Source: Mycoplasmataceae bacterium
GTDB lineage: Bacteria > Bacillota_I > Bacilli_A > Mycoplasmatales > Mycoplasmoidaceae
Direction of reading: 5' to 3'
NCBI GenBank assembly: GCA_031257095.1
Contig: JAIRPI010000015.1
Coordinates: forward strand, 1-60,913
Length of the DNA stretch: 60,913 bases
Part shown: piece by piece, positions 9,172 through 19,335 of the stretch
How the letters are laid out: each line of letters starts with the position of its first letter
Numbering within the stretch: the first letter of the stretch is position 1
Program-made: the position numbers and the translations under genes
Notes under the pieces: model-generated
Seen by the model: the letters and a program-made list of their open reading frames with translations, nothing else
Told to the model about the DNA's origin: nothing
Database searches by the model: none

Positions 9172-10167
9172 ATGAAACAAAACAAAACATTTACTTTTAA
9201 TAAAACAATGCTCATTTTAATAGTAACTCTATTCGCAATGGCTTTTTTAGGTTTATTTTTTGGTGCTTTTTTTGATTATCAAATAGACCAAAAATTAGCG
9301 GGGGGGGCTGCAAATTTTAGAAATGATCATTACCTACATACCTTTTGATCATTATGTAGTAGTGTTGCCGGCTATGTTTTCATGTTTATTACAACCTTTG
9401 CGGCTACGGCATTAATAAGTTTAAATTCATATTATAAAAATTGAAAAAAACCATTTCAAGTGTTTTATTGAATCATCGCTGTTGGTATTAGCTTTGCTTG
9501 TATATGATGACAAGCATATGATTCAATTATCACTAATACTTATTACACTTTTAATATTACCATTCCACCTCATAATGGTAGTGAAATCGTCCACGATTTC
9601 ATATGAGAATCTTTATTAGTTGCCATTGGTTTTTTTGGTATTGGAATATTAGTTAATTTCTTTGTTATTAAGAAAACTACCTATGCACCAATCTTTTTTA
9701 AATGAGCACTTTTTGCTACATTTGCATTAATTTTTGCTTGTGTAATTGTTACGATCATGAAATCGCAACTTCATCGTGAACGTTATTTTCAATTAATGAT
9801 AACTGGAAATACTGATAACTTTAAACCATGATATTCATTATTATGAGACATGAATAATGCAGATGACATTGGCATCTATGGTCGCTTCAGTGTCGGCGGA
9901 ATGACTTCATTTCCTAGTGGTCACACCACATGGGCAATGGGTGTGTTTACACTAGCACCACTATTTTATTTGTTATTAAAAGATAAACAAAAAACTTTGA
10001 TTACCTTATTTTCAGCATTGTTTGCCTTCTTGTTATTAATTATCTTTTGCCGAATATGTGGTGGTTATCATTATCTATCAGATATTGCTATGGCAATTGT
10101 TGTTAATACTGTGCCATTTGTTGGTGTTGGATATTTTGTTTATTGTCAGCCAAATAAACAAAAATAG
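9172..10167 (+). CDS. PAP2-family membrane phosphatase with G8 tract
   Basis: 331 residues, about six membrane segments. All three PAP2 motifs are present: K-x6-R in IMKSQLHRERY, SFPSGHTTWAMG, and CRICGGYHYLSDIAM (C in place of the usual S). The family dephosphorylates lipid phosphates such as phosphatidate or undecaprenyl pyrophosphate at the membrane. Eight in-frame TGA codons are read as Trp. A run of eight G at 9300-9307 lies at about residue 43; a one-base slip would truncate the protein, so expression may be phase-variable. It is divergent from sufB with only 52 bases between starts. Confidence 0.88.
9300..9307. repeat. G8 homopolymer in the PAP2 gene
   Basis: Eight G in a row within the coding region for LAGGAANF. 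At this length the frame is open (ON). Confidence 0.9.
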
Positions 10168-10203
<36 letters not shown>

Positions 10204-10208
10204 AATAT

Positions 10209-11255
10209 ATGAAGAAAATAAAAACAATTGGAGCAGTATCATGTGCTCTAATTAGTGGAAGTGCTTTGGCTAGTAGTTTACTTTTGACTTCTTGTTCAAA
10301 ACAAAAACCTGATAGTAGTACGCAACATGATAGCGGAGATGCTTTTGTTCCTTATTATTTTAATCTAGACAGCATCTATTTAAATATTCTTAATTTTCGC
10401 GGCGTATTTCGTGCTTTCACTCAAGCGGCACTTATTAAAGATCAAACTTACACTCGTGCAATGATGGGCGTAAATGTTGGTGATGAATTTTATGATATCA
10501 TGGAACAAAAATTATTAAACGGGACTATTGACGAGCCAGATACAACAATCCCTAGTGACATACAACAAAAAATTACACAATTTATGAGCACATTTGATAG
10601 TTATATGTCAAACGAAACCATTAAAAAGTTTGCTGATGACTTCCAATCATTAGCTACAAAAAATAGTCATTCAAAACAAATTACTTATTCTGATTTTCGT
10701 GAATCATTTCTTAATACTTTAAATTCTTCTTCAACTTTCTGGCAATCATGATTAGAACTATTCAATGATGTAATGAATGGCGGCACTGAACAGATGGCGA
10801 TGATATATCTAAAAGGTATACTTTTCTTGCATTCTGGATGAGAAGTGGGAACAAATAAACTTCCATTTATGTGATCAAATCCCCAAAGTGTACCAAAAAT
10901 TGAAGTAAGAAAAATTAATGATTATTCGTGAAAATTATCATTAAATGATGCATTTGTCGATCCAATTATTGGAATTGGCAATCTTGCTGGTAAACAATTC
11001 ACCCCCGACCAAGCCTTTAACAAAATACGACAACAGAATGACGCTAAATTATTTTGTTTGGACAATTATGAAATTACTAATAATTTTACAATATCGTGAG
11101 ATGAAAACGATCTTAAAACTCTAGATATAAATGTATCAGAGGGTACACGCGCACCTTCTAATGTTAATTTTAGGATACAAATGCTTGATATAAATATGAT
11201 GATGAATGGTAATGAAGGTGGACTTTCTTTATTTACCCCATCATTTTTTCTTTAA
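10209..11255 (+). CDS. Surface lipoprotein
   Basis: 348 residues. Lipoprotein signal peptide: MKKIKTIG, hydrophobic Ala/Ser/Leu core, lipobox LLLTSC at about residue 29. The mature part is mixed helical without a recognised domain; Trp TGA codons occur repeatedly in its second half. The (TA)n tract directly upstream suggests promoter-level variation of expression. The protein probably sits on the outer face of the membrane; substrate or partner unknown. Confidence 0.8.
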
Positions 11256-11384
11256 TTAAAACCTATTTTATATCACTTTTTTCAGTATCAATTAATACTT
11301 GTTATCAATTCTATTTTTCTATACTAATTATCCATCTAGGAAAAATAAATATTAAATAGCACACCCAAACAAAAATAGTTATTT

Positions 11385-11390
11385 TATAAT
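11385..11390 (+). promoter_or_regulatory. -10 box of thiI (TATAAT, N6, GTG)
   Basis: TATAAT, CATATA, then GTG at 11397. A non-ATG start at the same six-base distance supports the leaderless geometry. Confidence 0.75.
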
Positions 11391-11396
11391 CATATA

Positions 11397-12575
11397 GTGC
11401 AATCGATTTTATACATAAAATATGGTGAATTATTTTTAAAAGGTAAAAATAAACACCTTTTTATAAAATCGCTATTAATCAATATTAAGAATTTATTACA
11501 ACAATACAAACAATTAGTAATTAATTCTTTTCACGATGCGATTGTTATCGATAAATTTAAACAAAAAGATAGACAAACAATAATCCATTTATTAAAACAA
11601 GTTCCAGGAATTAAGTGGATTATTGTGGCTAATGTTATTAAGCAAGATTACAAAACTTTATGTGCAAGTTTAATTAAATCATTAAAACCATTGGCCAAAA
11701 CCAAACAAACATTTAAAATTATTACCAAACGCATTGATAAAACATTTATATACAATTCAATGGATGTTAGTAAAAAGGTTGGTGGAGTAATACTAAAAAA
11801 CTTTAAAGAATGAACGGTTGACATCCACCAACCATCAGCTTCTATCTACATCGAAATTAAACCAAAGCAAATAATATTTTATCATGAAAAAATTGCTGGA
11901 ATGGGTGGATTTCCCATGGGAACTAATGGCCGAGTATTATTACTTTTATCTGGCGGACTAGATTCACCAGTCGCAGCAAAACTATTAATTAAAAAAGGAT
12001 TTATTGTTGATTTTTTAACTTTTATTACCCCACCGCACACAAGTGTTGCGGCATTAAACAAAGTTAAAAAATTAGTTGATATTATTAGTCTTTCTTCTAA
12101 ACTATATCAACCAAAGCTTTATATATGTAATTTTACACAAATACAACATGAAATCAAACATATCTATTTATCTAGTTATCAAATCACGATCATGCGTAGA
12201 TATTTTTTTAGAATTGCTGCGACATTAGCCAAAACTAATAAGTATCATGCTATTGCTACTGGTGAATCGTTAGGCCAAGTTGCTAGTCAAACAATTCAAA
12301 GTATGGACACAATCGAAAAAGCGATTCCTGATTGTCTTGTTTTGCGACCATTGCTTACATACGATAAAGAACAAATTATCGCGCTTGCGAAAGAGTTTGG
12401 CACCTACGCTACTTCAATAATTGCTCATGCTGATTCTTGTAGTTTGTTTGTCCCAACTAACCCCGTAACCAAGCCGCAAGACTATCAAGCGATTAAGTTA
12501 GAAAAATCATTGGACTTAATTGATAAGTTATTAGAAAAAACGATTAAAAATAATATAGAGATTTATAAGAAATAG
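11397..12575 (+). CDS. thiI: ThiI, tRNA 4-thiouridine synthase
   Basis: 392 residues. The N-terminal ferredoxin-like and THUMP domains (about 1-165) carry YGELFLKGKN; the PP-loop ATP-binding motif is LSGGLDSPVAAKLL near residue 190; the conserved ATGESLGQVASQT follows. There is no C-terminal rhodanese domain, as in Gram-positive ThiI; DSCSLFVP holds a cysteine near the end. It thiolates U8 of tRNA, using sulfur from a desulfurase such as SufS. The start codon is GTG, set by the promoter distance and the MQSILYIKYGE alignment. Confidence 0.92.
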
Positions 12576-12625
12576 CTAAATTATTAAAATTCGTCCCCCA
12601 TGTAATTAAAAAGACATATTTTTTG

Positions 12626-12631
12626 TATAAT
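12626..12631 (+). promoter_or_regulatory. -10 box of the rplU operon
   Basis: TATAAT 86 bases before the rplU ATG, so unlike many neighbours this operon has a true leader. Confidence 0.6.
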
Positions 12632-12638
12632 CAAAATC

Positions 12639-12694
12639 GCTATCATAATAGCTGCAACCAAATTATGGGTATGCTATCGCACACCAAATAATTT
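12639..12694 (+). ncRNA. Probable ribosomal protein L21 leader RNA
   Basis: Two hairpins precede rplU: GCTAT-CATA-ATAGC (12639-12652) and a longer one (12660-12694) with arms AAATTAT/ATAATTT and inner GGGT/ACC pairing. Structured L21 leaders are known upstream of rplU in Firmicutes and serve autoregulation. The assignment rests on position and drawn pairings only; a covariance-model search for the L21 leader family would decide it. Confidence 0.5.
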
Positions 12695-12717
12695 TGTCTA
12701 AGAAGATAAAGGAAAGT

Positions 12718-13020
12718 ATGTTCGCAATATTTGAGTGTGGGGGAAAACAATATAAAGTGTCAGTTAATGACACTATTTATGTTGAAAAAATTACTGGTAA
12801 TCCTAAAGACCCAGTAATTTTTGAAAATGTCTTAATGATTGATAAAGAAATTGGCTCACCATACATTCCTAAAGCTTCAATTGTTGCTGAAGTTGTTAAA
12901 CAAGGTAAACAAAAAAAATTAGCTATTATCAAACATCAACCACAAAAACACCATACTAAAAGATATGGACACCGACAACCTTATACTAAATTAATTATTA
13001 AGGAGATTAAACATGGCTAG
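12718..13020 (+). CDS. rplU: 50S ribosomal protein L21
   Basis: 100 residues beginning [15 protein letters not shown], the universal L21 start, with the C-terminal [16 protein letters not shown] chose the ATG at 12718, preceded by AAAGGAAA, over a TTG eight codons upstream. L21 binds 23S rRNA in the large subunit. Its stop codon overlaps the rpmA start by eight bases. Confidence 0.96.
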   Translation: MFAIFECGGKQYKVSVNDTIYVEKITGNPKDPVIFENVLMIDKEIGSPYIPKASIVAEVVKQGKQKKLAIIKHQPQKHHTKRYGHRQPYTKLIIKEIKHG

Positions 13021-13273
13021 TAAAAAAGGTGTTGGTTCAACAAAAAACGGAAGAGATTCTAATCCTAAATATTTAGGAGCTAAATTGGCTGATGGCCAAT
13101 TAGCAAAAGCGGGGATGATTATTTACCGTCAACGTGGTAACAAAATCTATCCTGGTAATAATGTTGGACAAGGGAAAGACCACACATTATTTGCTTTGAA
13201 AGCAGGTGTAGTTAAATATTCTCATTTTGGTGACAATAAAACTAAAGTTAGTATTATTATTAGTCAACAATAA
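13013..13273 (+). CDS. rpmA: 50S ribosomal protein L27 without the Prp-cleaved extension
   Basis: 86 residues starting [16 protein letters not shown]. In Firmicutes L27 is made with an N-terminal extension ending LxxFFA that the protease Prp removes, and prp lies between rplU and rpmA. Here rplU and rpmA overlap by eight bases, prp is absent, and the protein begins directly at the mature-like sequence. The start is fixed by AAGGAG seven bases upstream. L27 reaches the peptidyl-transferase centre with its N-terminus. Confidence 0.96.
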   Translation: MASKKGVGSTKNGRDSNPKYLGAKLADGQLAKAGMIIYRQRGNKIYPGNNVGQGKDHTLFALKAGVVKYSHFGDNKTKVSIIISQQ

Positions 13274-13279
13274 GACATA

Positions 13280-14077
13280 ATGAAGCGCTTTATATTGTTA
13301 GTGCTACATTATTTAGCAGTACCTTTCGTTTTATTATCACTTGGCTTTAAACTAATTGGATTAAAAAAGAAATGAAAGAAATTTATCCACGATCCTAATG
13401 CATATGCGCCAGAAGAACGATATCGTTATGTTTATAGTCTTATTAAACGTGTCTTGTTTATAAAGAACATAAAAGTGCAAGCAACAGGGTTTAATAAGAT
13501 TCCAAAGCGTCCCGTTTTATTTGTTTGCAATCATAAATCTAATGCTGACCCTTTTGTTTTGTTAAAAATTTTATTTGAAACCCAAGGAATAACTTTTTTT
13601 AATTTTATATCGAAGGTTGAAAATAAAAAAAGTAAGGTTGTTAATCGCATCGCTGATCTAATCGAAACAATTTATATTGATCGTGGTAATCTTCGCCAAC
13701 AATACGAAGTATATAACGAACAATTAAATCGCTTAAAAGAACAAAAAAGCATTGTTATTTACCCAGAAATGCATCGAATTTATGAAGATAAATTTGCTAC
13801 TTTTCAACCTGCCGCATTACGGGCTGCATTTCATAGTTTTGTACCAATTCAACCAGTTGTAATTTATGGTTCTTCTGGTTTATTAGACAAGAATAAACAA
13901 TTTGCTTCAAAAAAAAGAATTGTTTATTTAAAAGCCTTACCAATGTTACAACATAAAGATTTTTGTAATTCGAGTGAGGCGTATATTGCTGAACAATTAG
14001 AAAAATCAATGCAAGCTGAATATGATAAGATGAAAGAGTTAGACAGCAAAAATGCATTAAAATTAAAAGAAGAATAA
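13280..14077 (+). CDS. plsC: 1-acyl-glycerol-3-phosphate acyltransferase (PlsC type)
   Basis: 265 residues. An N-terminal membrane segment ([18 protein letters not shown]) precedes the acyltransferase motif [10 protein letters not shown] (H-x4-D). Motif III, usually PEGTR, reads YPEMHRI, a notable departure. The family acylates lysophosphatidate to phosphatidate at the membrane. It follows rpmA by six bases and ends TAATG with thyA, so it belongs to the rplU transcript. PlsC is the best fit; another glycerolipid acyltransferase is possible. Confidence 0.8.
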
Positions 14078-14946
14078 TGAAACAATATTTAGAATTATTA
14101 CAACATGTTTTAAAAGTAGGTCAAAGAAAACATAATCGTACTGGTGTTGATACAATTACCACATTCGGATATCAAAACCGTTACGACATTAGTGAATATT
14201 TCCCCTTACTAACAACAAAGAAAGTCGCCTATAGATCAATGATTCATGAATTATTATGGTTCATTCGCGGCGATACAAATATTAAATATCTTGTTGACAA
14301 TAATTGTAATATTTGAAACGAATGACCATATGAAATTTATAAGAAATCTACTGATTTTAAAAGCGAATCATTAAAAGAATTTGTTGATAAAATAAGAAAT
14401 GATTCAGAATTTGCTAAAAAACATGGAAATCTTGGACCTGTTTATGGTAAACAATGGCGAAACTTTTTAGGTGTTGACCAATTAAAAAACGTAATTAATG
14501 ATATTAAATCTAATCCAAACTCACGAAGATTAATTGTTAGTGCATGAAACCCAACTGAAGTACAACATATGGCCTTACCACCTTGTCATTCATTGTTCCA
14601 ATTCTATGTTGACAATGATCGTGGATTATCATGTCAATTATATCAACGTAGTGCTGATGCTTTTTTAGGAGTACCTTTTAATATTGCTAGTTATTCATTA
14701 CTTGTTTATATTATTGCTGCTATGACTGGATTAAAACCAAAATCATTTGTTCACACCTTTGGTGACTTGCATATTTACACCAATCATTTAGATCAAGTAA
14801 ACGAACAACTAGCAAGAACACCAACTAAATTACCTAAACTTGTAATTAAACGCATTCCTAAAAATATTGAAGAGTTTACAATAGATGATTTTGAAATTAT
14901 TGATTATAACCCACAACCAGCGATTAAAGCACCAGTTGCAGTTTAA
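14077..14946 (+). CDS. thyA: Thymidylate synthase
   Basis: 289 residues with Trp TGA codons in conserved places (NIWNEWPYE, SAWNPTEV). Catalytic cysteine in [11 protein letters not shown] near residue 169; the dUMP-binding [17 protein letters not shown] and [13 protein letters not shown] are intact. It methylates dUMP to dTMP using methylene-tetrahydrofolate. The start overlaps the plsC stop by one base. It converges with purH, three bases away. Confidence 0.96.
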
Positions 14947-14948
14947 TA

Positions 14949-16445
14949 TTAATGTTTAAAATGACGAATATTGCTAATAACCATTGCTATATTATGCTCA
15001 TTAGCTGCATCAATACTTTCTTGATCTTTTAATGAGCCGCCAGGTTGGATAATTGCTTGAATATGATGCTTAGTTGCTTGATCAACAACATCGCGAAAAG
15101 GAAAAAAAGCATCCGAAGCTAAAACAGTTGCTCCCTTACCACGATTAAGTGCATCAATTGTTGGTCAAATACGATTTACTTGTCCACCACCGATGCCAAC
15201 GGCTACACCATTATTAGCAACAACAATAGCATTAGATTTAACAAATTTAACTACACGTAGAGCAAATATTAAATCTTTCATTTGTTGTTCCGTTGGTTGT
15301 TTTTTAGTGACAACTTTCATATTGTCAATTAGTTGGTTATCTTCGGTTTGTACTAAAACCCCACCATCAATTGAAACAAAACTAAATTTGTTTTTTGGTT
15401 TTGTATTGAATTTAATTACTCGTAGATTCTTTTTAGTTTTCAATATTTCTAATGCTTGCTGGTCATATTCTGGTGCAGCAATAACTTCAAGAAATATTTT
15501 AACTAACTCACTTGCGGTTTGCGCATCAACTTTTTGATTAAATGAAACTATGCCTCCAAAAATACTTGTTGGATCAACACTATACGCTTTTTTATAAGCA
15601 TCAAAACCGTTTTTTCCTATGGCAAACCCGCACGGCGTGTTATGTTTTAATGCACAACATGCTGGTTCAGTAAAATCACTGACAGCACGTCAAGCAATAT
15701 CAACATCTTTTAAGTTGTTATATGATAATTCCTTTCCGTTTAATACAGCAAATGTATTCATCGCTCCATCAATCATTGTGTCGCTATAAAAACATGCCGA
15801 TTGATGTGGGTTTTCTCCATAACGGAGTTTTTGCTGTTTTTTTAAGGAAACGTTAAAAAATTCAGGATATTCATCATCTAGCATAAATTTACTAATCGCC
15901 CCATCATATGCACTCATTAAGTTAAATACTTTACCAGCTAGTTTTTGTTTAAATGACAAACTAACTTCACCATTTGTCATTTGTTCTTTAACTAATTGGT
16001 AATCATTTTTGTCACATATAACAATAACATCTTGATAATTTTTAGCAGCAGCTCTTAACATTGTTGGCCCACCGATATCAATAAATTCTATTTTTTGCTC
16101 AAATGTTAAGTTTTCTTTAACTTTTACAAAAAATGGGTATAAATTAACAATTACAAAGTCAAATGTGCCAATGTTTTGGCGAGTAATTTCTTCCATGTGT
16201 TTTTTATTGCTACGGATAGCGAGAATTCCACCATGAATTTTAGGGTCTAATGTTTTTAATCTTCCGTCTAATATTTCAGGAAATCCAGTAATTTCACTTA
16301 CTTCAACAACATTAACACCATTTTCTTTTAAATATTTGTATGTTCCACCAGTAGAAACTATTTGGACATTTCTGCTAACTAAAAACTTAGCAAAATCTAA
16401 AACACCATCTTTGTCATAAACACTTATTAAAGCCCTTTTTACCAT
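14949..16445 (-). CDS. purH: Bifunctional AICAR formyltransferase / IMP cyclohydrolase
   Basis: 498 residues. The N-terminal MGS-like cyclohydrolase domain has [28 protein letters not shown] and [16 protein letters not shown]; the formyltransferase half has [14 protein letters not shown], the K-H-x-x-P-CG type stretch ALKHNTPCG and DAFFPFRD. It performs the last two steps to IMP. With purM and purN elsewhere in the window it indicates at least part of the de novo purine pathway, rare in mollicutes. A TATAAG box lies six bases before the ATG. Confidence 0.95.
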
Positions 16446-16451
16446 ATATTA

Positions 16452-16457
16452 CTTATA
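16452..16457 (-). promoter_or_regulatory. -10 box of purH (TATAAG, N6, ATG)
   Basis: One mismatch from TATAAT, with the same six-base spacing to the start codon. Confidence 0.55.
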
Positions 16458-16530
16458 TATTATTATCAAGAAAATACAGTATATGGTATAAATGTTTAAT
16501 TGAAAAATAATGAGTAATTAATTTACTAAA

Positions 16531-16899
16531 TTACTTTTGGTTTTTACCTTTCGGTGCGGTAACTAATTTTTGTGTTGCTTGAGCAACTTTTTTAGGCGAA
16601 GGAATTGTGAAAATAAGGATTAAAGACATTATTGACATTACGGCGTCAAGACCTAAAGCAACCAATACAATAATGCCACCGGTAGTAAGGGCAATATCAC
16701 CAGCATCATCTTTATTGTATAACGTAAACACTGCAGGAATATTTCCGCCTTTAGCAGTTAGTGCTAAATCAACAACAAAATAGGCAATCACCACTAGTGA
16801 AAAGATAATGTTTAAAATTAATCAAAATTTACGGAAACCAATTGTTTCATTTCCTCTTGCTCTTAAATTAGAGCGTTCTTTGTTCGATATAAATGGCAT
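16531..16899 (-). CDS. Small two-helix membrane protein
   Basis: 122 residues from the ATG at 16899; an ATG two codons earlier is also in frame but only one base from the TATAAT box. A basic cytoplasmic N-terminus (NKERSNLRARG) is followed by a hydrophobic segment (LILNIIFSLVVIAYFVVDLA), a polar loop, a second segment (IIVLVALGLDAVMSIMSLIL) and a lysine-rich tail. I do not recognise the family. Confidence 0.65.
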
Positions 16900-16906
16900 A
16901 GACATT

Positions 16907-16912
16907 ATTATA
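16907..16912 (-). promoter_or_regulatory. -10 box of the small membrane protein gene
   Basis: TATAAT on the minus strand, seven bases from the second ATG (16899). Confidence 0.5.
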
Positions 16913-16943
16913 TTACATAATTAAGCAATATCAAACATTATTT

Positions 16944-18215
16944 ATGACAATATTAATTAAAAATTGTAACCTAATTCCGATGAAAAATGATGGTGCAGAA
17001 ATTATTAATAATATTGATGTTTTAATTAAAGATAACAAAATTATCAAAATTGCAAAAAACATCAAAATTAATGCCAATAAAGTTATTGATGCTACTAATA
17101 AATATGTATTACCTGGCTTTATTAATTGTCACACCCACATTCCAATGACACTTTTTAAAGAAAGTGGTAGTAAATACACCTTACAAGATTGATTAAACAA
17201 GTTTATTTGGCCGATTGAGGCCAAATTAACCCCTAATGATATTTATTATTTTGCATTATTGGGCATGCTTGAAGCGATTAATAACGGTGTCACGACAATT
17301 AATGACATGTATTTTCTTACCGAAAACATTATTAAAGCGGCCAATAAAGCAAAAATAAATCTTATTAATGGGCCTACATTAATGGATGCTGATGGTAAAG
17401 GCGAAGCACGCACAACAGAATTCAAGCGCATCATAAAGAAATACGGAAATAAAAATATTACTGCTGGTATTCATGGACTATATACAGCGAGCGAGAAATA
17501 TATTAAATCATTAATTCCATTTATTAAGCAAAATAATTTACCAGTACACATCCATTTTTGTGAAAACAAACAAGAGATCGAAGATATCAGGAAGTCTTGA
17601 AAAATTAAAACACCGAGCGAAGCTTTAATAAAATATTTTAGAAACATTAAATTAATACTTGCTCACTGTGTTGAACTAAACCAACAAGATATTAATAATC
17701 TTAAAAAATTAGATTGTTCGATAGTTCACAACCCCACTAGCAATATGTATTTGGCTTGTGGGGTTGCTGATATTAAAAAATATCTTGACAACGATATTAA
17801 TGTTTGTATTGGCACTGATGGTCCCGGTAGCGGTTGTAATGGGGACATTTTAAAAGAATTAAGAGTAGCATTGTTATTACAAAAAATTAAATATAACAAT
17901 GCCAGTGTTATCAATAGTTATGAAGGATTAAAAATGGTAACTATCAATGGAGCCAAGGCATTGGGTATTGAAAAAAATAAAGGTTCAATTGATGTTAATA
18001 AAGATGCTGATCTAATAATAGTTAACCTTGATCACCTTAATACCGTGATGAATAATGATACAATAAGTAATATTGTTTACAATGTTAATCATGAAAACAT
18101 TGAAACAGTAATCATTAATGGCAACATCGTTAAGGAAAAAAATAAGCTCATTGGTTTTAAAATAGACTCAATCCTTAAAGAGTGTAAGAAGTTACACACA
18201 AAGCTATTGAAATAA
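16944..18215 (+). CDS. Amidohydrolase (MTA/SAH deaminase-like, TRZ/ATZ family)
   Basis: 423 residues of the metal-dependent hydrolase fold: LPGFINCHTHIPMTLFKE (HxH metal site), VHIHFCENKQE, LILAHCVEL, and the Asp ligand in CIGTDGPGSGCNG. These match 5-methylthioadenosine/S-adenosylhomocysteine or adenosine deaminases and related chlorohydrolases. Likely a nucleoside deaminase feeding purine recycling; substrate is inference. A beta-sandwich composite domain is formed by the N- and C-terminal ends. No clear promoter box at the usual distance. Confidence 0.85.
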
Positions 18216-18321
18216 TAATTTGCAACATGTGAAAAGAATGTTTTTACTACTTTTGAGTATATCAAACGATGCTTTGTTTTAATGACTTGGGCAACTACAT
18301 CAACCGCTTTTGCGCGTGTCG

Positions 18322-18447
18322 CTACCGTAGTGATTGCAACTCTGCATTTACCATTAAGAATTTCTGTGTTAAAAGCATAGCCTCCACCTTACATTTAAGG
18401 CACCTCACAAAACACATCTTTTTTCCGCCGCTACTGCATACATCCAT
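18322..18447 (-). pseudogene. Short cysteine-pair ORF behind a truncated cassette module
   Basis: A 41-codon frame starts directly after a TTGTAAATATAT sequence like that ending the repeat modules. It contains CFVRCLKCK, a zinc-ribbon-like cysteine pair, then stops. A second frame carries protein-like sequence past the stop, which suggests a frameshifted remnant. The rest of 18216-18321 shows no ORF. Function unknown. Confidence 0.3.
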
Positions 18448-18480
18448 ATATATTTACAAGATAAAATTATTGCCTCTCAA

Positions 18481-18819
18481 TTATCTTAAATTATTTCTAT
18501 TAAAAACATCTATCACGTGCTTATTGAATTCAATTTGTTGTTTAATAAAATCACTAACATAGTTGTTGAATTCAATCTGTTGCTTAATGAAATCACCAAC
18601 ATACTTATTAAATTCTTCTTGTTTTGCTCAACGAGCATCATTCTCAGCGAGACGTTCATTAATTTCATTGATAGCTGGGTCAAATCGTTTTTCAACAAAT
18701 TCCCTAAATCATTTCGGTGCCACGCTAACTCCTTTATTAATTATATGACATTGAAAAGTGACACCGATTCAGTCTTCTCTACTTGATTTAGTTATTTCAT
18801 ATTCGTTATGTTCCTTCAT
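18481..18819 (-). CDS. Repeat-cassette protein, copy A
   Basis: 112 residues. It shares with the genes at 28705, 48747 and 49253 an N-terminal block of about 40 residues: the EYEITKS start, then DWIGVTFQCHIINKG and VAPKWFR. This copy then has a unique middle (EKRFDPAINEINERLAENDARW) before the common QEEFNKYV/DFIKQQ coiled-coil repeats and the VFNRNNLR end. Four in-frame TGA codons are Trp. The upstream module ends at 18840. No signal peptide. The helical repeats suggest a coiled-coil multimer; I do not recognise the N-terminal domain. A loose analogy is the multicopy DUF16 coiled-coil family of mycoplasmas. Confidence 0.7.
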
Positions 18820-18839
18820 TCTTGCATATCTCCATACAT

Positions 18840-18906
18840 ATATTTACAAGAAAAAAACATTTTTTCCTCAATTATTTTAAATATTTTTAAATTTTACGAG
18901 CGTAAA
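18840..18906 (-). promoter_or_regulatory. Cassette module A (palindrome to ATG, 67 bp)
   Basis: Minus strand: TTTACGCTCGTAAA (18893-18906), an A/T-rich stretch, TTGAGGAAAAAATG, then TTCTTGTAAATATATG ending at the first ATG. Same layout as the modules at 28621, 28956, 48662, 49165 and 49587. Confidence 0.8.
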
Positions 18907-18978
18907 TAGATAAATAATGCTTTTAAATAACCGCATAAAAAATTGAGCGGATATAGTCGTTTAAGATATATCTTGTTA

Positions 18979-19170
18979 CTACTTCTTTAATTTTTTCTTA
19001 CGATGTATAAGTACGGGAATCGCCCATGCTAGACCAATTATTGGTGGAAGTATTAATCCCGCCAAAATTAACGCAAAACCGTATAGCCGTGATTGATACT
19101 TCTTTGCCCGATTATATTCCTCATACATCGCTTTTGAAAATTTTTCTTGATAACTATCTTTATCTTTCAT
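18979..19170 (-). CDS. Small membrane protein
   Basis: 63 residues: a charged N-terminal half (KDSYQEKFSKAMYEEYNRA) and one long or hairpin hydrophobic stretch (FALILAGLILPPIIGLAWA) ending in a lysine-rich tail. A GGAG sequence lies six bases before the ATG. Upstream lies a perfect 19-bp inverted repeat that could be its operator or a 5'-leader hairpin. Family unknown. Confidence 0.5.
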   Translation of the reverse strand: MKDKDSYQEKFSKAMYEEYNRAKKYQSRLYGFALILAGLILPPIIGLAWAIPVLIHRKKKLKK

Positions 19171-19181
19171 ATTGCTCCACG

Positions 19182-19232
19182 TTAATTACACATAAAAATA
19201 TAAAATTTTTTTGTATTTTTATGTGTAATTAA
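19182..19232. repeat. Perfect 19-bp inverted repeat
   Basis: Arms 19182-19200 and 19214-19232 are exact complements with a 13-base loop; the core is TTACACATAAAAATA and its complement. It lies between the divergent starts of the 63-residue gene and parE. Confidence 0.9.
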
Positions 19233-19323
19233 AAAAATAGGGTTTTTCAAATTTGTGTATTTATTTTAAGCAATCACTTCCTCCTTAACTATAAAAAAGA
19301 TACTATTTCAATAGTATTAGTTT

Positions 19324-19329
19324 TATAAT
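19324..19329 (+). promoter_or_regulatory. -10 box of parE (TATAAT, N6, ATG)
   Basis: TATAAT, ATCTTT, ATG at 19336. Confidence 0.75.
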
Positions 19330-19335
19330 ATCTTT

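Noticed and set aside
18216-18480. A complete small gene in this region
   Set aside because: Frames are short and broken; only a 41-codon remnant with one CxxC pair is visible.
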